This document shows, piece after piece, positions 35,978 through 44,393 of a stretch of DNA of 64,000 nucleotides. Each line of letters begins with the position of its first letter. The stretch's first letter is position 1. This DNA comes from Gammaproteobacteria bacterium (GTDB taxonomy: Bacteria > Pseudomonadota > Gammaproteobacteria > Pseudomonadales > Azotimanducaceae): NCBI GenBank assembly GCA_009840305.1, contig VXNY01000023.1, forward strand, positions 62,001 to 126,000, in the 5' to 3' direction. The notes under the pieces were generated by a model that made no database searches, was not told the DNA's origin, and saw only the letters and a list, made by a program, of their open reading frames with translations. The translations under genes were made by a program, and so were the position numbers.

Positions 35978-37090
35978 ATGACCAATTCACTAAGTGTGAG
36001 TTTGTCGAAGACGAGGCAATTTCATAGCGATGACGAACGCTGGGCAGCGATTGTGGATCGAGATCACTCCGCAGTCGGCGAGTTTGTCTATTGTGTGACG
36101 ACGACCGGTGTTTATTGTCAGCCCGGGTGCGCGGCTCGACGACCTCGACGCGAGAATGTGCGCTTTTACACTTCGTGCGAGGATGCAGAGAATGCTGGAT
36201 TCCGGCCATGTAAGCGCTGCCGTCCGAAGCACGCTCCACTAGCCGCACGCCACGTTCGGTCAGTGGTTATTGCATGCCGTCTTATCGAGACATCGGAGAA
36301 ACTACTGGACCTCGACACTCTCGCGCAGGCAGCGGGTATGAGCAAGTATTACTTCCACCGAGTTTTTAAAGCAGTCACCGGCTTTACACCGCGTACTTAC
36401 TCTGCTGCTCACCGTGCGAATCGAATTAGAGAGGAATTACGGTCGTCGCGCTCGGTCACCGATGCTATCTACGACTCTGGCTTTAATTCAACAGGGTCTT
36501 TCTACACACAGTCTTCAGAGATACTGGGGATGGCTCCTGTGACTTTCCGAAACGGCGGTGTCGGTGAAACGATTCGATTTGCTGTTGGTGAGTGTTCACT
36601 TGGGTCAATTCTCGTGGCCGCGACCGTCAATGGAGTCTGCACAATCCAGCTAGGTGACGAACCTGCCGCCTTGGTGCGGGAATTGGACGACCAGTTTTCG
36701 AGGGCGGAACTCGTTGGGGGGGACAAGGAGTTTGAGTCTCTCGTTGCAGTGGTTGTCGGTCTCATCGAAGACCCTGTACAAGGTATCGATTTACCACTCG
36801 ATATCCGTGGGACGACGTTTCAGCGGCGCATCTGGGAAGTTCTTCAAGAGATTCCAGTAGGTACGACCTCCAGCTACAGCATGATCGCCGAACGTGTAGG
36901 TTCGCCAAAGGCCGCGCGCGCGGTCGCACTTGCGTGCGCTTCCAACCCGCTAGCGGTCGCTATTCCTTGCCATCGTGTGATTAGGAACAACGGTTCACTC
37001 GGCGGTTATCGTTGGGGAGTGGAACGCAAGAAAGCTTTGCTCTCCAGAGAGACTCTTCCTGATTTTGGTTCGCGCAGCGGTTTGGTTTAA
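35978..37090 (+). CDS. ada: Ada, DNA alkylation repair methyltransferase and regulator
   Basis: A 370-residue protein with both Ada halves. The N-terminal zinc/methylphosphotriester domain has Cys47, Cys51, Cys78 and Cys81 (GVYCQPGCAAR, GFRPCKRC). An AraC-type helix-turn-helix follows (LDTLAQAAGMSKYYFHRVFKAVTGFTPRTYSAAHR). The C-terminal O6-methylguanine methyltransferase domain has the active Cys331 in AIPCHRVIRNNGSLGGYRWG. In E. coli Ada repairs alkylated DNA and, once methylated, activates its own operon. The ATG at 35978 is served by AGGAGG at a spacing of 9. The codons look more GC-rich than in neighbouring genes, and a PLP-decarboxylase gene follows after 12 bases. Confidence 0.95.
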   Translation: MTNSLSVSLSKTRQFHSDDERWAAIVDRDHSAVGEFVYCVTTTGVYCQPGCAARRPRRENVRFYTSCEDAENAGFRPCKRCRPKHAPLAARHVRSVVIACRLIETSEKLLDLDTLAQAAGMSKYYFHRVFKAVTGFTPRTYSAAHRANRIREELRSSRSVTDAIYDSGFNSTGSFYTQSSEILGMAPVTFRNGGVGETIRFAVGECSLGSILVAATVNGVCTIQLGDEPAALVRELDDQFSRAELVGGDKEFESLVAVVVGLIEDPVQGIDLPLDIRGTTFQRRIWEVLQEIPVGTTSSYSMIAERVGSPKAARAVALACASNPLAVAIPCHRVIRNNGSLGGYRWGVERKKALLSRETLPDFGSRSGLV

Positions 37091-37102
37091 TCGAATCGGT
37101 AA

Positions 37103-38506
37103 ATGAAAGAATTGGACCCCCTGTTTCCCAATTTTGCTGCCCTCAGGGCAGCCGAAATCGCTCTCACTGATAGGCTGTATGCCGTGCGCAACGCGTCGGC
37201 TTCGCGGAAGGCAATCGCTACTGGATCGTGTGTTGCTTGGACTCAAGAGTTGAAAGACATACACTTCGACCGACCAAGAGAGCTAGCAGATTTGATGAAT
37301 TGGGTGATCGACGGTCTTGAGAGTGGAATCGTGCATATGACTCATCCTGGTCATCTTGGTCTGTTTAATCCCGCCCCGACTTTCGCGGCCGAATGTGCAG
37401 ATCGTATCGTGGCGGTTTTCAATCCACAGATTTGCGTATATTCACATGCTCCTGCGGCTGTCGAGATCGAACTACACGTCATTCGAGAAGTCGCGCGCCG
37501 TGCAGGGTTACCAAATGGGTCAAGCGGACACTTCACGAGCGGTGGAGCTGAAGCTAACTTCACAGCGGTGTTATGCGCGCTGCAGGAGAAATGCCCAAGC
37601 TACGGTGAGCACGGCTTAGCTGCGTTTACTGGACCGCCAGTACTCTACGTGTCGAAGGAAAGCCACATGGCATGGTTGAAAATCGCTCATGCGACCGGGA
37701 TAGGACGGAGTGCTGTTCGTCTGATCAATACCGACGGTCATGGACGAATGAATTCGAACAGTTTGCAGGAAGCCATTGCAGCCGATTTCCAGCAGAATTT
37801 TGTGCCAATCCTGATCGCTGCAACTGCTGGTACTACAAACGCGGGTATGATTGACCCGTTGAAACAGTGCAGCGAGATAGCTAGACAATACGGCACATGG
37901 TTCCACGTTGATGCTGCTTGGGGTGGCGCACTGATTGCTAACGATAGTCACCGAGACTGCCTTAACGGCATTGAGCAGGCGGATTCGATCACTATTGACG
38001 CGCACAAATGGTTCGCTACCACGATGGGAGCGGGAATGTTCCTCACGACTAAACCCGAAATTCCTTCTCAAGCCTTCAGAGTAAACGCGAGCTATATGCC
38101 TTCAGTGGAGAAAGGTAAAGACTTTTATGCCAATTCCAACCAGTGGTCTCGCAGGTTCGTAGGCTTACGGTTGTTTCTTGCCCTCGGCGCGGCAGGATGG
38201 GATGGCTATGCAAGACATGTCGCACACTCCATTCGTTTGACAAATCGGCTTGCGCGACAATTACAGAGTCGAGGATGGTCGCTCGTGAATAGTTCGCCGA
38301 TGGCCGTAGCTTGCCTGATACCCCCTCAAGGATGTGAAGCAGTTCAAAATTTCGTGCAGGCCGTTCTAGAAGATGGTCGCTTCTGGGTATCTGAAGTAAC
38401 TTTTGAAGGCCGATCGGTCCTGCGTGCATGTGTAACGAACGCTAGGACCTCCGAGACAGATATTGACACGCTCGTCGAATTCCTGAGTTTAGTTCAAATC
38501 AGATAA
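37103..38506 (+). CDS. Group II PLP-dependent decarboxylase
   Basis: A 467-residue member of the glutamate/aspartate/aromatic amino-acid decarboxylase family. The PLP lysine is Lys302 in SITIDAHKWFATTMGAGMF. Upstream are FTSGGAEANFTAVLCA (phosphate binding) and GTTNAGMIDPLKQCSEIARQYGTWFHVDAAWGG with the Asp that contacts the pyridine nitrogen. HPGHLGLFNPAP near residue 82 is the substrate-side loop. The amino-acid specificity is not clear. It lies 12 bases after ada on the same strand, a pairing that is not part of the usual smpB-ratA neighbourhood. The terminal domain and length are intact. Confidence 0.85.
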   Translation: MKELDPLFPNFAALRAAEIALTDRLYAVRNASASRKAIATGSCVAWTQELKDIHFDRPRELADLMNWVIDGLESGIVHMTHPGHLGLFNPAPTFAAECADRIVAVFNPQICVYSHAPAAVEIELHVIREVARRAGLPNGSSGHFTSGGAEANFTAVLCALQEKCPSYGEHGLAAFTGPPVLYVSKESHMAWLKIAHATGIGRSAVRLINTDGHGRMNSNSLQEAIAADFQQNFVPILIAATAGTTNAGMIDPLKQCSEIARQYGTWFHVDAAWGGALIANDSHRDCLNGIEQADSITIDAHKWFATTMGAGMFLTTKPEIPSQAFRVNASYMPSVEKGKDFYANSNQWSRRFVGLRLFLALGAAGWDGYARHVAHSIRLTNRLARQLQSRGWSLVNSSPMAVACLIPPQGCEAVQNFVQAVLEDGRFWVSEVTFEGRSVLRACVTNARTSETDIDTLVEFLSLVQIR

Positions 38507-38977
38507 GGATACTCACAAACAAAGCTTGAATTTTACCCTCTTCGTCCAATCGACTGAGAGGAGGAATTTGTCGAAAGTCACACCTATGGCGCATCAAACT
38601 TAAGAGTCGTTCATAGCCCGCTTCTCCCTAGCACATTCAGGCTTTTTAAAGACAAAGTGCCCGGAAGTAAGCATACGGTTGTTTCAGTTGTGCCAGCAGC
38701 ATATTCCAAAATTGTTGTCGTCGGAAATTTTTAAAGAAAGTACTCTTCTCAAGTTTCGCAATCACCTCAAGTGGCAATCTCGATTCAAATCGATTAAGTA
38801 ATTCGCTAGAGTTTGGTGGCATCTTCTTTGACAGGTTTGCACAATTAAGAAGGTTCGAGTTCGAATGAAACAGATGTGTCAATTCTTGCGTTAAAGCAAA
38901 GATAGATTGTTTTGATTATTCTTATGAGCTTGTACACAAAGTGATTAGGGCGATATTTTGCCCGTGGAGAGTAGAAA
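38507..38977. other. Intergenic stretch before the NSS transporter gene
   Basis: About 470 bases. A minus-strand frame at 38646-38882 reads 78 residues from a TTG, basic and hydrophobic toward its end, but there is no Shine-Dalgarno or recognised family, so I do not call it. The transporter promoter should be in the AT-rich right end; no clear -35/-10 pair stands out. Confidence 0.45.
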
Positions 38978-40390
38978 TTGAGCGAGAATAATGTGACTAC
39001 AAACGTAAATGATCGATCACAGCATGGTATGTGGTCGAGCAAGATGCTCTTTGTGCTTGCTGCGGTTGGCTCGGCAGTGGGTCTTGGAAACATCTGGAAG
39101 TTCCCGTACATGATGGCTGAGCAAGGTGGGGGTGCTTTTTTCCTGTTCTACCTAATCTGTATTGCACTGATTGGTTTTCCCGTGATGGCGGCAGAAATCA
39201 TGGTCGGGCGCGAGGGTCGAATGAGCCCGGTCAACTCCATCCTCAGGCTCGCTCAGGAGCACAACAGATCCAAGAATTGGTCGCTTATGGGTTGGGCTGG
39301 TGTCGTTGGCGGCGTTGTAATTCTATCTTTTTACGCAGTCATTGCTGGTTGGATTATGTTCTACGTTTGGCGGATGTTTAGCGGAGAGTTCACCGGTATC
39401 GAGGCAGCTGCATCTGGTGAAAAACTTGGATCCTTTTTAGCAAGCCCATGGAAAGTTTTGCTCTGGTTTTCAGTTTTCATAGCAATTGTCGTCTTTTTTG
39501 TCGCGCGAGGAGTAAATAGGGGTCTTGAGTTAGCCATTAGGATCTGCATGCCACTGTTGTTTGTGCTCCTTATCGTGATGCTCATTTATGGTGTCGCGCA
39601 AGGTGGATTTATGGATTCTGTGCGGTACATGTTCGATTTTGATTTCTCGAAAATGACATGGGAAACTCCTGTCGCTGCGATGGGTCATGCTTTCTTTACA
39701 TTGTCCATTGGTATGGGAGCTATCATGGCGTACGGTGCTTATATGCCGCGCGAAGGATCGGTGAAGTCGGCAGTAGGAATCATCATCGTCATCGATACGC
39801 TCGTAGCCATCGTTGCGGGCCTCGCGATTTTCTCGATTGTGTTTGCAATGAACTTGGAGACGGATAAGACTGTAGGCTTATTGTTCATTACTGCGCCAGC
39901 AGCTTTCGGGAATCTTCCTCTCGGCGCGATTTTCGGTGGTCTCTTCTTCTTGTTCGTTGGCTTCGCGGCGTTTACGTCTGCTATTTCTTTGACAGAGCCA
40001 GCCATCGCGTATTTTGTCGAAAAGTTCAAAACAAGTAGAGTAAAAATTGCTCTCGCGACTGGGGTGATCACCTGGACGCTTGGGTTGTTGTCTGTGCTCT
40101 CCTTTAATGTACTGAAAGAATTCCCATTCGGCAATGAAGACTGGAACTTTTTCGAGATCTTTGATAAAACAACGACATTCTTTTTGCTACCGGTGGTCGG
40201 CCTAATCATCGCGGTATTTGTTGGTTGGTTTTTACCGTGGGATCGTGTGCGAAAAGGATTAGAAATTCAATCCGAATTGGCGTGGACCATTTGGATTGTG
40301 GCAATCCGGTTCGTTGCGCCCTTTGCAATATTGGTTTTCTTCCTGTTCTCGTTCTATGAAAAGTTCATTGCTCCGTTCCTGGGTGGCTAG
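38978..40390 (+). CDS. Sodium-dependent transporter, neurotransmitter:sodium symporter (NSS/SNF) family
   Basis: A 470-residue membrane protein with about 12 helices. The N-terminal signature is SSKMLFVLAAVGSAVGLGNIWKFPYMMAEQGGGAFFLFYLICI, the NSS substrate/Na+ site helix 1. AFFTLSIGMGAIMAYGAYMP is the helix 6 unwound site, and FVGFAAFTSAISLTEP is helix 8. Such transporters import amino acids with Na+, consistent with a marine habitat. Translation appears to start at TTG 38978 with GGAGAG upstream. It is followed by ratA after 12 bases, probably cotranscribed. Confidence 0.93.
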   Translation: MSENNVTTNVNDRSQHGMWSSKMLFVLAAVGSAVGLGNIWKFPYMMAEQGGGAFFLFYLICIALIGFPVMAAEIMVGREGRMSPVNSILRLAQEHNRSKNWSLMGWAGVVGGVVILSFYAVIAGWIMFYVWRMFSGEFTGIEAAASGEKLGSFLASPWKVLLWFSVFIAIVVFFVARGVNRGLELAIRICMPLLFVLLIVMLIYGVAQGGFMDSVRYMFDFDFSKMTWETPVAAMGHAFFTLSIGMGAIMAYGAYMPREGSVKSAVGIIIVIDTLVAIVAGLAIFSIVFAMNLETDKTVGLLFITAPAAFGNLPLGAIFGGLFFLFVGFAAFTSAISLTEPAIAYFVEKFKTSRVKIALATGVITWTLGLLSVLSFNVLKEFPFGNEDWNFFEIFDKTTTFFLLPVVGLIIAVFVGWFLPWDRVRKGLEIQSELAWTIWIVAIRFVAPFAILVFFLFSFYEKFIAPFLGG

Positions 40391-40402
40391 TATTTCGATT
40401 CC

Positions 40403-40846
40403 ATGAAGATTCATCACATCGAACGCAGTGTATTGTTACCGTATGCGGTCGCTGACATGTTTGAGTTGGTGTCTGATGTTGATTCATATCAAGAGTTCGT
40501 TCCATGGTGTCAAAAGTCTGAGGTCATCGAGAGTACCGACGAGTACGTGGTCGGAACGCTACAGGTCCAATACGCAGGCTTGACCGAGCGAATCGTTACA
40601 AAAAATATTTTGGAGCCATACGAGAAGATCGAGATGAACCTGTTACAAGGTCCGTTCGCTCAGTTCACAGGGGAATGGAGATTTTTGGATTTAGGAATCG
40701 GTAGCAAAGCAACGTTAGATCTTTCTTTTGACGTACATAAACACGTCCTGATGTCCTTCGCGTCTCGATTCATTGAGAAATCAGTTGAGAAAATTCTCCA
40801 TTCGTTTGTGAGAAGAGCTCAGTCGCAACTCGTCGAATGCGAGTAA
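40403..40846 (+). CDS. ratA: RatA / Coq10-type START-domain protein
   Basis: A 147-residue polyketide-cyclase/START-like protein. MKIHHIERSVLLPYAVADMFELVSDVDSYQEFVPWCQKSEVI and ERIVTKN are the family N-terminal blocks, and GEWRFLDL and SRFIEKSVEKILHSFVRRAQ close the helix-grip fold. In E. coli the protein was named RatA for an inhibitory effect on ribosome association; relatives bind ubiquinone. The conserved ratA-rnfH pairing is preserved with a ten-base overlap. Confidence 0.92.
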   Translation: MKIHHIERSVLLPYAVADMFELVSDVDSYQEFVPWCQKSEVIESTDEYVVGTLQVQYAGLTERIVTKNILEPYEKIEMNLLQGPFAQFTGEWRFLDLGIGSKATLDLSFDVHKHVLMSFASRFIEKSVEKILHSFVRRAQSQLVECE

Positions 40847-41118
40847 ACGTCGTTTACGCGATCGTTGGCCAAGCATGGGAAGTTGATTTAGATTGCCCTG
40901 CAGGTACGCGAGTCATCGAAGCTGTCGAACTAGCTTTAGAGCAAGAAGTATTTGAGGAAATTGATCTCAACGGCGACGAGACCTACGCAGTTTGGAATAA
41001 GTTAGTGGAACCAGATCACGTTCTGCAGGACGGGGATCGAGTGGAGATTTTGCGGGAATTGGTCATCAGTCCTATGGAACGACGCAGGTTGTATGCTAAA
41101 TTGAACACGTCCGAATAA
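40837..41118 (+). CDS. rnfH: RnfH family ubiquitin-like protein
   Basis: A 93-residue beta-grasp protein (UPF0125). MRVNVVYAIVGQAWEVDLDCPAGTRVIEAVELA, AVWNKLVEPDHVLQDGDRVEILREL and DPMERRR-like SPMERRRLYAK match RnfH. The function is unclear. Its start overlaps ratA by ten bases, as expected for coupled genes. Confidence 0.93.
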   Translation: MRVNVVYAIVGQAWEVDLDCPAGTRVIEAVELALEQEVFEEIDLNGDETYAVWNKLVEPDHVLQDGDRVEILRELVISPMERRRLYAKLNTSE

Positions 41119-41139
41119 AACTTCAGGATCGCAATAGAT

Positions 41140-42108
41140 ATGTCCAATGAGCTCACTCTAAAAGTTGAACGGGTAATAAATGCACCGCGTTCAATAGTAT
41201 GGCAGTGTTGGACAGATCTTCCATTGTTCAAGCAGTGGTTTTGTCCACGACCTTTGCAGGTTACCCAAGCTGAATTTGAGCTTTGCCCTGGAGGACGAAT
41301 GAACACGGTAATGGAAGGTCCCAATAATGCAAGAGTTGACTCCAAAGGAGTATGGCTCGAAGTAGTTCCATACTCCCGGTTAGTGTTTACGGATGCGTTC
41401 ACCGAAGGTTTTGTACCAACAGCCGATCCATTCTTGACCTGGTTTATGGAGTTAACTGACGAACGCCACGAAAGATCGAAGATGATCTGGGGTGCGCGAC
41501 ACCGATCGAGGGAAGACGTCAAACGACATCTTGAGATGGGATTTAAAGCGGGTTGGAACACCGCGGTTGACCAACTTGATGAACTAGCACAGAAAGTATT
41601 CGGTGAACAAAAACGAGTAGGTACGAACTTTAGTCTTGGAGCACGAGACACTCAACAGGTACGAACTTGTCTCTGGTTCGACACGCGCGGCGAAGAAGCA
41701 GCAAATTTTTACGTGTCAATGCTTCCGAACAGTTATGTCGAGCAAGTTTATCATCCTGATCCAGCACGTAAGGTGTTGATAGTAAACTTCACCTTGAGGG
41801 GCGTACCCTATCAAATTTTTGAGGGAGAGCCTCACTTCCAACTATCCCCAGCTTCCTCTATCTCAGTACTGACCGAAGACCAAGAAGAAACGGATCGTTT
41901 ATGGGAAGCACTTATTCGAAACGGTGGTAAGGAAATGCCGTGTGGTTGGCTCACCGATCAATATGGTCTCACCTGGCAGATCATACCAAAAGTTTTACTC
42001 TCATTACTCGGATCTGCTGATCCTGATAAGCGAGAGCGGGCGCATGCAGCAATGATGCAAATGAAGAAAATCGATATTCGCCGATTAAACGCGTCGACGA
42101 GCGATTGA
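41140..42108 (+). CDS. AHSA1/SRPBCC domain fused to PhnB-like VOC domain
   Basis: A 322-residue fusion. Residues 1-155 form an AHSA1-type SRPBCC domain (LKVERVINAPRSIVWQCWTDLPLFKQWFCPRPLQVTQAEFELCPGGRMN and MGFKAGWNTAVDQLDELA). Residues 168-310 form a PhnB/3-demethylubiquinone-methyltransferase-like VOC domain (QVRTCLWFDTRGEEAANFYVSMLPNSYVEQV, FTLRGVPYQIFEGEP, CGWLTDQYGLTWQIIP). The domains are usually separate proteins often encoded side by side. The role is unknown. It lies 21 bases after rnfH and may belong to that transcript, and it converges on bamE. Confidence 0.85.
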   Translation: MSNELTLKVERVINAPRSIVWQCWTDLPLFKQWFCPRPLQVTQAEFELCPGGRMNTVMEGPNNARVDSKGVWLEVVPYSRLVFTDAFTEGFVPTADPFLTWFMELTDERHERSKMIWGARHRSREDVKRHLEMGFKAGWNTAVDQLDELAQKVFGEQKRVGTNFSLGARDTQQVRTCLWFDTRGEEAANFYVSMLPNSYVEQVYHPDPARKVLIVNFTLRGVPYQIFEGEPHFQLSPASSISVLTEDQEETDRLWEALIRNGGKEMPCGWLTDQYGLTWQIIPKVLLSLLGSADPDKRERAHAAMMQMKKIDIRRLNASTSD

Positions 42109-42137
42109 TTTAGGGGATTGTTTCCAAACCGTTCGTT

Positions 42138-42641
42138 CTAGTTTGTGGTCTCTACGTCGTGTTCAGTTTCTTCGTCGGAGTCAATAGACTCAATCTGGTC
42201 TGCGTCGGTTTCTTCGTCGGCTTCATCGGCGTTGTCTGATGGTTCTAGTAAGGGCTCTAATTCCTCAGCAGCATCGCCTTGAGGGCGATAGTCTCCACTA
42301 ATTCCAGCTAGTTCGTCTTCCTCAAACCTGAGCGTTAGTACTTTCCGTTCACGGTCTCCCGTTCGGGACTCTTTCGTAAATACATAGTCCCATCGATTGA
42401 TATCAAAAGGATTCTGATATACGGGTTTTCCAAGTACAAATTCGACCTGTGCTCTAGTCATTTTTGGTCGAAGTTTATCAACCATTTTTTGAGTGATGAT
42501 ATTGCCTTGCTCAATTTCTGGTTGATGCATGCCAGGTACTTTACATCCGTGCAACCAAAGTATCGCGAACACTGAAGCCGCGACGATCCAGAACAGCTTT
42601 ACAGACTTTTTATTGGGGTGGTGATTTGGCAAATTGATCAA
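42138..42641 (-). CDS. bamE: BamE, outer-membrane assembly lipoprotein, with acidic tail
   Basis: A 167-residue BamE/SmpA. The lipobox is in ASVFAILWLHGCKVPG, so the Cys is lipidated. The conserved core is IEQGNIITQKMVDKLRPKMTRAQVEFVLGKPVYQNPFDINRWDYVFTKES, followed by the final strand LTLRFEEDELAGISGDYRPQG. BamE supports BamA/BamD in outer-membrane protein insertion. After residue ~125 there is an extra ~40-residue, almost entirely Asp/Glu-rich tail not seen in E. coli BamE. A TTG start at 42641 is the only option close to the lipobox. Confidence 0.9.
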   Translation of the reverse strand: MINLPNHHPNKKSVKLFWIVAASVFAILWLHGCKVPGMHQPEIEQGNIITQKMVDKLRPKMTRAQVEFVLGKPVYQNPFDINRWDYVFTKESRTGDRERKVLTLRFEEDELAGISGDYRPQGDAAEELEPLLEPSDNADEADEETDADQIESIDSDEETEHDVETTN

Positions 42642-42674
42642 TTGAGCTTATTGGTGAGTTACTTCTTATTCTTA

Positions 42675-44324
42675 CTATGACAACGCGTCTTCCAAAAGCG
42701 CGCGGGCATATGAACGACTGCGATCATCGACTGTACGTCCTCCTACCATGCGGGCGATCTCTGTGACTCGTTGTTCTCCAGTGAGAGATTCTACATTGAT
42801 ACCCCGGGTATTGCACTTAGTTACAAAGAGATGAGCGTCCCCTAGCGCTGCTACCTGAGGTGCGTGAGTCACGCAAATCACCTGGTTATTTTGCGCAAGT
42901 GTGCGAAGCATTCTACCAAGCACATCTGCCGTTGTGCCACCTACGCCGATATCTGCTTCGTCAAGTATTAGTGTCGGTAACTTTGATTTGCGTGCGACCA
43001 CGAGCAGGATCGCGAGTGCGATACGCGACAATTCACCGCCAGAGGCGACTCGATTCAAAGGCATCACATCGTATCCTTTATTGGTCGAGACTAGATATTC
43101 CAAGGAATCAATTCCTCGACTATTCTGAGCCCGCGCGAAACTGACATCGAACGACACGTCGGGTAAGGCAATCGCCCCTAAAGTCTTTAGCACTTCTGAA
43201 CAAAACGCTTCCGCTTGTTCTTGCCGTGCGTGCGAGAGGTCTTCCGAATATTTAAAGAATTGCTTCTCCCTTGCTTCGAGTTCGTGGTGGAGTTGTGTCA
43301 ATTCCGATTCGGATTGTTTCAATCGTTCTAAACGAATTCTTACTGCTGAAACATGTTCAAAGAGGGCAGACGGACTAACTCTGTGTTTGCGTGCCATATC
43401 GTGGATTAGGTTGATTCGTTGGTCAAGAGCTTCCAATTGACTTTCGTCAATGTCGACCGAGTCTCGATATCGACTGAGTGAGTGACTAATTTCTTCAAGT
43501 TGAAGTTCAGTACTCGAAATGAGTTCTCGCGCTTCATCCAGGCTTCGTTCTTGGTCGTCAACTCCACGTATCTCGCGCGCAATTCGTGCAACTAAGGGCT
43601 GGATAGAGTTGTTCAAAGTTTGTTCCGCTTCCGCTAGCACTGCGAGAATTTCACGAGCTTGGGAGTGTCGCTTAAATTCTCGCATGAGTGTTGAAAACTC
43701 GTTCTCTTCCAGATCGAGACTCTCTAACTCCGCGTACTGGTATTCGATTAATTCCTTTTGACTCAGTTCAATTCCGAGCTCTTCTGAACTAGTTCTAAGT
43801 GCTGTTGTACTGTCCTGCCATGCTTCATACAATCGCTGCACCTCTGACAATTGTTTTTGTTTGATAGCAAAATCGTCGAACCACTCAAGTTGAGCTTCGC
43901 GATTTAGTAATTCATGCTGTTCAAATTGACCGTGTACTCCGATTAACGATGCGCAAATATCCCGAATCGAATCTAGAGTTGTTGGCGTACTGTTTAGCCA
44001 TGCTCGAGACCGCCCACCGGGTGTGGCGGTACGTCTAACAATGCAAAGACTAGGATCGAGCGAATCGGCAAGTCCTTGCTGTTCAAGTTTTTTACGTGTA
44101 GCTGGAGATTGTGTCAGATCAAACTCCGCAATTACTTCACAATCGTTCGATCCTGCAGCGATTTGGTCTTGGCGCACTCTTGCTCCGAGAACCAGAGCAA
44201 GCGCATCAAGTAAGATGGATTTTCCGGCACCAGACTCCCCTGTGATAACAGTAAGACCTGGGCTAAAATCAATGTCTAAAGACCGCACTAGCGTAAAGTT
44301 TCGGACCGTCAGTGTGGCTAGCAT
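42675..44324 (-). CDS. recN: RecN, DNA double-strand-break repair ATPase
   Basis: A 549-residue SMC-like protein. Walker A is GESGAGKSILLDALALVLGAR near residue 30. Long coiled-coil arms occupy the middle third (many Glu/Leu/Gln-rich segments). The C-terminal half has LNRVASGGELSRIALAILLV (signature) and PTLILDEADIGVGGTTADVLG (Walker B). RecN helps recombinational repair. It is oriented opposite to hrcA and shares a short divergent region of about 70 bases with it. Confidence 0.97.
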   Translation of the reverse strand: MLATLTVRNFTLVRSLDIDFSPGLTVITGESGAGKSILLDALALVLGARVRQDQIAAGSNDCEVIAEFDLTQSPATRKKLEQQGLADSLDPSLCIVRRTATPGGRSRAWLNSTPTTLDSIRDICASLIGVHGQFEQHELLNREAQLEWFDDFAIKQKQLSEVQRLYEAWQDSTTALRTSSEELGIELSQKELIEYQYAELESLDLEENEFSTLMREFKRHSQAREILAVLAEAEQTLNNSIQPLVARIAREIRGVDDQERSLDEARELISSTELQLEEISHSLSRYRDSVDIDESQLEALDQRINLIHDMARKHRVSPSALFEHVSAVRIRLERLKQSESELTQLHHELEAREKQFFKYSEDLSHARQEQAEAFCSEVLKTLGAIALPDVSFDVSFARAQNSRGIDSLEYLVSTNKGYDVMPLNRVASGGELSRIALAILLVVARKSKLPTLILDEADIGVGGTTADVLGRMLRTLAQNNQVICVTHAPQVAALGDAHLFVTKCNTRGINVESLTGEQRVTEIARMVGGRTVDDRSRSYARALLEDALS

Positions 44325-44393
44325 TTAGAAATATTTAGAACTAGGAGCTTCTTAGGGTCACAATATACACAGTGGGTGGATAACCCAAACATT

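Noticed and set aside
38646-38882. A 78-codon minus-strand frame before the NSS transporter
   Set aside because: TTG start without Shine-Dalgarno and no recognisable family; the gap is not otherwise coding.
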